Assembly (NCBI GenBank): GCA_027019045.1
Contig: JALUXI010000266.1
Coordinates: 1 to 6,189 of the forward strand
DNA: 6,189 nt
Source of the DNA: Piscirickettsiaceae bacterium
GTDB taxonomy: Bacteria; Pseudomonadota; Gammaproteobacteria; Thiomicrospirales; Thiomicrospiraceae
Reading direction: 5' to 3'
In this document: positions 1 through 5,376 of the stretch, piece after piece
Numbering within the stretch: the first letter of the stretch is position 1
Layout: every line of letters begins with the position of its first letter
Notes under the pieces: generated by a model
What the model was told of the DNA's origin: nothing
Database searches by the model: none
Seen by the model: only the letters and a program-made list of their open reading frames with translations
Made by a program: the position numbers and the translations under genes

Positions 1-632
1 GGGTTTGTTTGGTTGATATTGGCGGCGGTACGACGGATATTGCTGTTTTCCAAAATGGGGCGATTCGCCATACGGCAGTGATTCCTGTGGCAGGGGATCA
101 GGTGACCAATGATATTGCGGTGGCTTTTCGTACGCCAACTCCCGCTGCGGAAAGAATCAAACGACAATACGCCTGTGCCGTGCCACAATTGATTGCGAAC
201 GATGAAGAGATTGAAGTGCCGAGTGTTGGCGATCGCCCTGCTCGTTGTTTGTCTCGTCGGACTTTGGTTGAAGTGGTGGAACCTCGTTATGAAGAGCTGT
301 TTCAGCTGATTCAAGCTGAATTGCAGCGCACAGGTTATACCGATGTACTGGCTGCAGGTATTGTCTTGACGGGCGGAAGTTCGCTGGTGGAAGGTGCGGT
401 GGAATTAGCAGAAGAGGTCTTCCACATGCCAGTTCGCTTGGGTTACCCGCATGGCGTGAAAGGATTGCAAGAGCAGGTGAATAGCCCCTCTTTTGCCACT
501 ACAGTGGGATTATTGAAATATGCACAGGAGCATCAGCCGACTGAAAAGCCAACGACAGAACGCTCATCAGGACTCTCTGAAGCGGGCTCAGTACTGGAAA
601 AAATGAAAAGTTGGTTTAAAAACAGCTTTTAG
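1..632 (+). CDS. ftsA: Cell division protein FtsA, 3' part (5' end outside window)
   Basis: FtsA is an actin-like ATPase that tethers FtsZ filaments to the inner membrane and recruits later divisome proteins. The frame is open from the window edge (first full codon at base 3), giving 209 residues, about half of a usual FtsA of roughly 420. Visible are the phosphate-binding motif VDIGGGTTD near fragment residues 4-12, the stretch EVPSVGDRPAR near 71-81, EPRYEELF near 93-100, and the second nucleotide-binding motif LTGGSSLVEGA near 122-132. A low-complexity linker rich in T, E and S (about 175-195) then leads to a short amphipathic tail ending KMKSWFKNSF, the membrane-targeting helix typical of FtsA. 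The half seen is intact and the C-terminus looks native. The next gene should be ftsZ; instead lpxC starts 46 bases later. An internal TTG at base 9 is not a real start, because the frame and homology continue upstream. Confidence 0.96.
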   Translation, partial: VCLVDIGGGTTDIAVFQNGAIRHTAVIPVAGDQVTNDIAVAFRTPTPAAERIKRQYACAVPQLIANDEEIEVPSVGDRPARCLSRRTLVEVVEPRYEELFQLIQAELQRTGYTDVLAAGIVLTGGSSLVEGAVELAEEVFHMPVRLGYPHGVKGLQEQVNSPSFATTVGLLKYAQEHQPTEKPTTERSSGLSEAGSVLEKMKSWFKNSF

Positions 633-643
633 TCTTTTATAAT
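615..643 (+). promoter_or_regulatory. Probable sigma70 promoter for lpxC
   Basis: A perfect -10 hexamer TATAAT lies at 638-643, with a partial -35 TTTAAA (4 of 6 matches to TTGACA) at 615-620, separated by 17 bases. The -35 lies inside the last codons of ftsA. Transcription would start near 650, giving a leader of about 29 bases before the lpxC ATG. The position just ahead of lpxC fits a private promoter for lipid A synthesis control. This is a pattern match only. Confidence 0.55.
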
Positions 644-678
644 GGTCGGTTTCGTTTAACCTTCTACTGGAAATCTGC

Positions 679-1584
679 ATGCACCAACGCACACTTGCTC
701 ACCCCATTAAAGCCAAAGGTATCGGTCTTCATACAGGACATGAAGCGGTGATGACTTTGCGCCCTGCGCCTGAAAATACGGGGATTGTGTTTCGTCGTGT
801 CGACTTGGATCCAGTGGTTGAGTTCAAAGTCTCCCCTGAAATTGTAGGAGAAACCACCCTCTGTACGACTATTGTCAAAGAGGGTGCCAAGGTGGCGACG
901 ATTGAACATCTGATGTCTGCTTTGGCGGGTGTAGGCATGGACAATCTGTTTGTGGACATCACCGCAGATGAAGTGCCAATTATGGATGGCAGTGCATCAC
1001 ACTTTATTTTTCTTTTGCAGTCGGCAGGCATTCAAAAGCAGCAGGCACAACGACAATTTATCCGCATTCTCAAACCTGTTCGAGTCGAAAATGATAAGGG
1101 GGGCTGGGCAGAGTTTACCCCCTATGAAGGTTTTCGTCTGAACTTCTCCATTGAGTTTGATCATCCAGCGTTTAAAGAGACTGCTGAAAGTATGTCTTTG
1201 GAATTTTCATGCACCGCTTATTTTAAAGAGGTTGCACGGGCACGTACTTTTGGTTTTATGAAAGATATGGAAGTGCTTCGCAAAAATAATCTAGCGTTGG
1301 GCGCCAGTCTTGATAATGCGATTGGTCTAGATGAAAATGGGGTGATGAATGAAGAAGGTCTTCGCAATAAAGATGAGTTTGTACGGCACAAAATCTTAGA
1401 TGCTGTTGGTGATCTTTATATGGCGGGTCATCCTATCGTTGGAGAGTTTACCGCTCACAAGTCTGGACATGCTTTAAACAATCAATTGTTAAGAGCCTTA
1501 ATGGCTCAACCCGATGCGTATGAAATCGTCACCTATATTGATAAACCTCCGATTGATTACAATAGCAGTAAGGTTTTGCCCTAG
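679..1584 (+). CDS. lpxC: UDP-3-O-acyl-N-acetylglucosamine deacetylase LpxC
   Basis: LpxC is a cytoplasmic zinc hydrolase that removes the N-acetyl group from UDP-3-O-acyl-GlcNAc, the committed step of lipid A synthesis. The product has 301 residues (E. coli 305). The N-terminal motif GIGLHTG is at 14-20. The zinc ligands are visible as H77 in TIEHLMSAL, and H237 and D241 in the block FVRHKILDAVGDL. E76 is the expected general base, and H264 in HKSGHALN the expected catalytic histidine. The region IMDGSASHF at 101-109 is also conserved. The ATG at 679 is preceded by a modest GGAAA at 669-673 and aligns with the usual family N-terminus. The tail ends SSKVLP and lacks the LA...AVLA pattern that FtsH reads in E. 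coli LpxC. The gene follows ftsA directly and converges on dciA. Confidence 0.98.
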   Translation: MHQRTLAHPIKAKGIGLHTGHEAVMTLRPAPENTGIVFRRVDLDPVVEFKVSPEIVGETTLCTTIVKEGAKVATIEHLMSALAGVGMDNLFVDITADEVPIMDGSASHFIFLLQSAGIQKQQAQRQFIRILKPVRVENDKGGWAEFTPYEGFRLNFSIEFDHPAFKETAESMSLEFSCTAYFKEVARARTFGFMKDMEVLRKNNLALGASLDNAIGLDENGVMNEEGLRNKDEFVRHKILDAVGDLYMAGHPIVGEFTAHKSGHALNNQLLRALMAQPDAYEIVTYIDKPPIDYNSSKVLP

Positions 1585-1627
1585 TTTTTTGTAACTACTC
1601 AAGTCATCTTGGAATTTGTCACTTCTG

Positions 1628-1655
1628 TATTGTAAAAAGCTTATTGTAAAAAGCT
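1628..1655. repeat. Exact 14-bp tandem direct repeat
   Basis: The unit TATTGTAAAAAGCT occurs twice back to back (1628-1641 and 1642-1655) in the AT-rich gap between the convergent genes lpxC and dciA. The duplication brings AGCTT (1638-1642) and AAGCT (1651-1655) close enough for a 5-bp stem with an 8-base loop. Read on the minus strand this stem is followed by a run of T, so it could be a weak terminator for dciA. The rest of the gap (1585-1725) has no convincing gene or strong hairpin. A T6 run follows the lpxC stop, and a loose AAACTT/AAGTTT pair lies at 1668-1694. Confidence 0.7.
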
Positions 1656-1725
1656 CATTTACTGAACAAACTTTTGCTTTGAGTTGATAAGTTTTAGGGG
1701 GAATCTGAGCAATTACACTCCTAAT

Positions 1726-2154
1726 CTAATCTTTGAAACCTCTTTGTCCTAGTCTTTGTAAAACCTGTTTCAACCCCTCTGATTGAACCTGTTCACTTAA
1801 ACGAAACATCTCCGCTGCTGCCTCTTTAGGCGGTGGTGCCATCTGAACTTTTCGAGGTCGTCTTTCTTCTCTTAGGGGAATGACGGTCAGTTTGACTTGG
1901 TTGAGCTGTAGGTGAGGGAAATGGTGTTGAAACAGGGCCAAAATTTCATTTTCATAGAAACGCATCTTACTTTTCCATAAGGCATCGTCCAGTTGTAAAA
2001 CCAGTGTTCGTCCTTCAAAGCTGACGCCTAAAAGATGGGCTGCGAGCTTGGCGGGGAGTTGGCTTTGGGCGACTTCCAATAGGGCTTGATAGAGCTGAGT
2101 CTGCTCAATCAATTGATCCAGTCCACCTCCTTTTTGATTTAATGCTTGTTTCAT
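1726..2154 (-). CDS. dciA: DciA-type DUF721 protein, replicative helicase loader
   Basis: The 142-residue product fits the DUF721/DciA family, known as the ancestral bacterial factor that helps load the DnaB helicase. The N-terminal part (about 14-95) shows the family pattern: a helix with LYQALLEVAQ, then QLPAKLAAHLLGVSFEGRTLVLQLDDALW with W60, then KSKMRFYENEILALF and a strand ending TVIPL, consistent with the KH-like fold. Residues 96-111 are a basic, proline-rich linker. Residues 112-138 look like a charged C-terminal helix, in the region that contacts DnaB in studied members. The ATG at 2154-2152 has AGGG four bases upstream. In Pseudomonas-type genomes a DUF721 gene also sits between lpxC and secA, which supports the call. 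It is divergent from secA with a 65-base gap. Confidence 0.88.
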   Translation of the reverse strand: MKQALNQKGGGLDQLIEQTQLYQALLEVAQSQLPAKLAAHLLGVSFEGRTLVLQLDDALWKSKMRFYENEILALFQHHFPHLQLNQVKLTVIPLREERRPRKVQMAPPPKEAAAEMFRLSEQVQSEGLKQVLQRLGQRGFKD

Positions 2155-2166
2155 ATTTCCCTACTA

Positions 2167-2183
2167 ACACAGTGTGCTAAAAT
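2167..2183 (+). promoter_or_regulatory. Probable extended -10 promoter for secA with overlapping dyad
   Basis: TGCTAAAAT at 2175-2183 is an extended -10 element (TG, one base, then TAAAAT at 2178-2183). No good -35 is present 16-18 bases upstream, which extended -10 promoters tolerate. Transcription would start near 2190, leaving about 30 bases before the secA ATG. A short perfect dyad, ACAC-A-GTGT (2167-2175), touches the element and could be an operator, but it is short enough to be chance. On the other strand TACAAT (2201-2196) is a possible -10 for dciA, without a recognisable -35. Confidence 0.45.
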
Positions 2184-2219
2184 GTCCTTTTTCAAATTGT
2201 ACTAAATTAGAGAGACCCC

Positions 2220-4976
2220 ATGTTTGCAAAGTTTTTTAAGAAAATTTTTGGCAGTCGTAATGAAAGACTTTTAAAGCAATACCAACAAGAGGTAGAGAAA
2301 ATCAATGCCCTTGAGCCAGAATATGAAAAGCTTGACGATACTGCCTTGCAAGCAAAAACCGACGAGTTTAAGCAGCGTTTAGAGCAGGGTGAAACCCTAG
2401 ATGACCTATTGCCAGAAGCTTTTGCTGTGGTGCGAGAGGCGAGTAAACGGGTCTTCGGGATGCGTCACTATGATGTGCAGATGATCGGTGGGATTGCATT
2501 GCATAACGGTAAGATTGCTGAAATGCGAACGGGGGAGGGGAAAACCTTAGTGGCGACTTTGCCCGCTTATCTCAATGCACTGGAAGGTAAAGGCGTGCAT
2601 GTGGTGACGGTGAATGATTACCTTGCCAAGCGTGACTCCGAGTGGATGGGGCAGCTGTATGAGTTTTTGGGGTTGTCAACGGGCGTGGTGCTATCAGGTC
2701 AAAGTGGACAAGAAAAGCAGCTGGCCTATGCCATGGACATCACTTACGGCACCAATAATGAGTTCGGTTTTGATTATCTACGAGACAATATGGCGGTCTT
2801 TAAAGAAGAACGAGTGCAGCGGGGACAGCACTATGCCATTATTGATGAAGTGGATTCGATTCTGATTGATGAAGCCCGTACCCCTTTGATTATCTCAGGG
2901 CCTGCGGAAGACCGCTCAGAGCTGTATCGCCAAATTGACCCGCTGATCCAGCACCTGGAGCGAGGGGAGGAAGATACCGAAACCAAAACTTCAACGGGTG
3001 ATTACACAGTAGATGAGAAAAATCGTCAGGTCTATTTAACCGATCAAGGGTATGAAAAACTAGAAAACTTGCTGAAGGAGATTGGGGTCTTAGAAGAACA
3101 CGATAGCCTGTTTGAACCTCAAAATATCGGTCTATTATTACACCTCAATGCCGCATTAAAAGCTCATGTCATTTTTGAAAAGAACCGTGATTATATTGTC
3201 GAAAATGGTGAGATTGTCATTATCGATGAGCACACAGGACGAAAAATGGAAGGTCGTCGCTGGAGTGAAGGCTTGCACCAAGCGGTAGAGGCAAAAGAGG
3301 GCGTGGCGATTCAGCCAGAGAGTCAGACCTTTGCCTCCATTACTTTCCAAAACCTCTTCCGTCAATATCACAAGCTCTCAGGGATGACAGGGACAGCCGA
3401 TACCGAAGCGGGTGAATTTTTGGCGACCTATAACCTAGAAGTCGTCGTGATTCCACCCAATCGTACACCTCAGCGAATCGATCAACCCGATTTGGTCTTT
3501 TTGGAAATGGAAGGCAAATTTGCCGCCTTGGTACGAGAGATTCAAGAGACCTATGAAAAAGGTCAGCCTGTTCTTATCGGAACCGCATCGATTGAGATGT
3601 CGGAGCTGTTATCAAGCTTGTTGACCCAAGCCAAAATCCCGCACAATGTGCTGAATGCGAAACATCATGAGCGAGAAGCCCATATTATTGCTGAAGCGGG
3701 ACGCCCCAAAGCCGTGACCGTGGCGACCAATATGGCGGGACGGGGTACCGATATTGTGCTGGGAGGGAACCTCGAAATGGAGATGGAAGCTTTAGATAAC
3801 CCCACTGAACAGCAGATTGCAGAGCTAAAAGCCGACTGGGAAAAACGCCATCAACAAGTATTAGAACTAGGGGGCTTAAAGGTACTTGGCTCTGAGCGCC
3901 ATGAGTCCCGTCGAATCGATAATCAGTTGCGAGGCCGTTCAGGTCGTCAAGGGGATCCAGGTGAGACCCGTTTCTATCTCTCATTGGATGATGATTTGAT
4001 GCGTCGCTTTGCTTCTGAAAGAGTGAAAAATATGATGCGTCGTATGGGGATGCAGTCGGATGAGGCAATTGAACATTCGATGGTGACCAAAGCAATAGAG
4101 CGAGCGCAGAAACAGGTTGAACGCATGCATCAAGACGAACGCGCCAATCTATTGAAGTTCGATGATATTGCCAATGAACAGCGCAAGGTCGTGTACAGCC
4201 AACGCAATGAGTTGATGGAAAGCGATGACCTGAGCGAAACCATCGATGATATTCGCAATAGCGTGTTGACGGAAGTTTTCCATCAATTTGTCCCAGCAGG
4301 CAGCTTACCTGAACAGTGGGATGTAGCTGGTTTAGAGTTGCGACTCAAAGAAGAGTTTGAATTGGAGATGCCAATTCAGCAGTGGTTGGATGAAAACAAG
4401 TCACTGATTGAAGAGTCCTTGTTGCAAAAAATCCAAGAGACTGCCAAACAAGTGTATCTGGATAAAATGTTGGCGATTGATGAGCAAACCCGCCATCAGT
4501 TTGAAAAAGAGGTGTTGTTGCGTACCATTGATGAGCAGTGGCGTGAACATCTATCGCAAATGGATTACTTGCGTCGAGGGATTCATCTTCGAGGTTTTGC
4601 ACAGAAGGATCCCTTCCAAGAGTACCGTCGTGAAGCAGCCAACCTCTTCCAAGATTTCTTGGCTGAGGTAATGTATGAAACCACGAAGATTCTTTCTTTA
4701 GTGCAGATTGAAGCCCCGCAAGATGTTGAAGCCTTTGAAGCTCAAATTGAGGCTGAAAGACCTCAACAGCTAGAGGCGATTCACCCAGCGGCTGAGTCTA
4801 TTGCCCAAGCCGTGCAAGGAGAAGCGCAAGAGGTGACGGTGGAAATGGGTGGCGATGCTGAGCAAGCAGACCAAAAGCCTGCCACCTACAAACGAGACAC
4901 CCCAAAAGTCGGCCGTAACGACCCCTGTCCTTGTGGTTCGGGTAAAAAATATAAGCAGTGTTGTGGGAAGTTGTAA
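2220..4976 (+). CDS. secA: Preprotein translocase ATPase SecA
   Basis: SecA is the ATPase motor that pushes unfolded preproteins through SecYEG at the inner membrane. The product is complete at 918 residues (E. coli 901). Walker A is MRTGEGKT at 102-109 with K108, and Walker B is IIDEVD with D209 and E210, the same numbering as E. coli. Further blocks are TPLIISGPAE at 221-230, GRKMEGRRWSEGLHQA from 340, GMTGTA at 388-393, ATNMAGRGTDIVLGG from 502, and QLRGRSGRQGDPGETRF from 569. The preprotein cross-linking domain falls between about 225 and 375. The helical scaffold includes LRRGIHLRGFAQKDPFQEY. An acidic, variable linker of about 70 residues precedes a C-terminal zinc motif CPCGSGKKYKQCC (C903, C905, C914, C915; the fourth ligand is Cys, where E. 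coli has His) that binds SecB and phospholipid. Upstream of the ATG is only a weak AGAGAGA. The stop overlaps the next ATG by one base. Confidence 0.99.
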   Translation: MFAKFFKKIFGSRNERLLKQYQQEVEKINALEPEYEKLDDTALQAKTDEFKQRLEQGETLDDLLPEAFAVVREASKRVFGMRHYDVQMIGGIALHNGKIAEMRTGEGKTLVATLPAYLNALEGKGVHVVTVNDYLAKRDSEWMGQLYEFLGLSTGVVLSGQSGQEKQLAYAMDITYGTNNEFGFDYLRDNMAVFKEERVQRGQHYAIIDEVDSILIDEARTPLIISGPAEDRSELYRQIDPLIQHLERGEEDTETKTSTGDYTVDEKNRQVYLTDQGYEKLENLLKEIGVLEEHDSLFEPQNIGLLLHLNAALKAHVIFEKNRDYIVENGEIVIIDEHTGRKMEGRRWSEGLHQAVEAKEGVAIQPESQTFASITFQNLFRQYHKLSGMTGTADTEAGEFLATYNLEVVVIPPNRTPQRIDQPDLVFLEMEGKFAALVREIQETYEKGQPVLIGTASIEMSELLSSLLTQAKIPHNVLNAKHHEREAHIIAEAGRPKAVTVATNMAGRGTDIVLGGNLEMEMEALDNPTEQQIAELKADWEKRHQQVLELGGLKVLGSERHESRRIDNQLRGRSGRQGDPGETRFYLSLDDDLMRRFASERVKNMMRRMGMQSDEAIEHSMVTKAIERAQKQVERMHQDERANLLKFDDIANEQRKVVYSQRNELMESDDLSETIDDIRNSVLTEVFHQFVPAGSLPEQWDVAGLELRLKEEFELEMPIQQWLDENKSLIEESLLQKIQETAKQVYLDKMLAIDEQTRHQFEKEVLLRTIDEQWREHLSQMDYLRRGIHLRGFAQKDPFQEYRREAANLFQDFLAEVMYETTKILSLVQIEAPQDVEAFEAQIEAERPQQLEAIHPAAESIAQAVQGEAQEVTVEMGGDAEQADQKPATYKRDTPKVGRNDPCPCGSGKKYKQCCGKL

Positions 4977-5203
4977 TGGCACAAGCCGATAAGGTTAGAG
5001 AACAAATTGGGCTATTCAAGTATTGGATTGGGATTATTTTAGGGATACTGGTTGGAGTTTCTGCTTGGTTGTTTAATAATATTGAGCAAATAGCTATTTG
5101 GAAGGCTTGGTTGTCTGGCTTGTTAATTATCTTTTGTGTTATAGTGATTGTAGTTTTAAATCATAAGCTTGTCAGTGCGATTGATAAATTGGAGGAATTA
5201 TGA
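4976..5203 (+). CDS. Unrecognised 75-residue membrane protein with two transmembrane helices
   Basis: I do not recognise this family. The ATG at 4976 overlaps the secA stop by one base (TAATG) and has GGGAAG at 4965-4970, five bases upstream, so translational coupling to secA is likely. An in-frame GTG at 4958 lies inside secA and has no better ribosome site. The product has a charged N-terminus (MAQADKVREQ), a hydrophobic helix at about 13-33 (ending LVGVSAWLF), a short loop NNIEQIAIWKA, a second very hydrophobic helix at about 45-62 (IIFCVIVIVVL), and an amphipathic tail HKLVSAIDKLEEL. Basic residues at both ends suggest a hairpin with both termini in the cytoplasm. The region is about 34% GC, against about 50% in sampled parts of secA and argJ. 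It overlaps the next small gene (ATGA). The overlaps on both sides and a good ribosome site argue that it is real; its function is unknown. Confidence 0.8.
   Translation: MAQADKVREQIGLFKYWIGIILGILVGVSAWLFNNIEQIAIWKAWLSGLLIIFCVIVIVVLNHKLVSAIDKLEEL
5191..5195 (+). promoter_or_regulatory. Strong ribosome binding site for the 29-residue gene
   Basis: GGAGG lies four bases before the ATG at 5200, inside the last codons of the 75-residue gene. It is the strongest Shine-Dalgarno match ahead of any start in the window, and it is the main reason to accept so short a reading frame. Confidence 0.75.
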
Positions 5204-5289
5204 GTGTTAATGATTTGCCATTTATTTTAATGGTGCTGAGTGTTTTGGTGATTTTAGGTTTGGCTTTAAAAGCGGCTTTTCATAAATAA
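5200..5289 (+). CDS. Unrecognised 29-residue single-helix membrane peptide
   Basis: The frame starts at the ATG of an ATGA overlap with the preceding gene's stop and ends at TAA 5287-5289. The product begins MSVNDLPFI, has one hydrophobic helix at about 7-23 (LMVLSVLVILGLAL) and ends KAAFHK. The acidic N-terminus and basic C-terminus predict an N-out, C-in single-pass peptide. GGAGG four bases upstream and the stop-start overlap indicate translation coupled to the 75-residue protein. The two probably act together, perhaps as a small membrane complex, but this is inference. Composition is about 34% GC, like its partner. A strong terminator begins 43 bases after the stop, so this looks like the last gene of a secA transcript. 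No function can be assigned. Confidence 0.68.
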   Translation: MSVNDLPFILMVLSVLVILGLALKAAFHK

Positions 5290-5331
5290 GTTTATTTTAG
5301 GGGTCATAACAGGCTCCCTTATGTATTTTTT

Positions 5332-5362
5332 AAAGCACACAGTCTTGTGTGCTTTTTCTTTT
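5332..5362 (+). terminator. Intrinsic (rho-independent) terminator after the small membrane genes
   Basis: AAAGCACACA (5332-5341) pairs perfectly with TGTGTGCTTT (5346-5355) over 10 bp around a GTCT loop. It is followed by a T-rich run interrupted by one C, to 5362. It should end the secA transcript after the 29-residue gene. On the minus strand the arm is followed by A rather than T, so it works only for plus-strand transcription. It ends two bases before the argJ ribosome binding site. Confidence 0.88.
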
Positions 5363-5376
5363 GTAGGGATTAAGTG

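Noticed and set aside
664..1141. Several 63-100 residue frames overlapping lpxC in other frames and strands
   Set aside because: The LpxC frame is complete with all catalytic residues. The others show no family pattern or ribosome sites.
1668..1694. AAACTT/AAGTTT inverted repeat as a terminator between lpxC and dciA
   Set aside because: Six AT-rich base pairs around a 15-base loop, with only four T after it, is too weak to call.
3685..4095. 136-residue open frame on the minus strand inside secA
   Set aside because: It lies wholly antisense to highly conserved SecA motif codons, has a low-complexity composition with no recognisable domain, and is explained by the codon pattern of secA.
4958..4975. 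GTG at 4958 as an earlier start of the 75-residue gene
   Set aside because: It would add six residues encoded inside the SecA zinc motif codons. The ATG at 4976 has a better-placed GGGAAG and the typical stop-start overlap.
5299..5319. AGGG/CCCT pair upstream of the strong terminator as a second terminator or riboswitch
   Set aside because: Only four or five base pairs around an 11-base loop, no T run directly after it, and no known riboswitch pattern.
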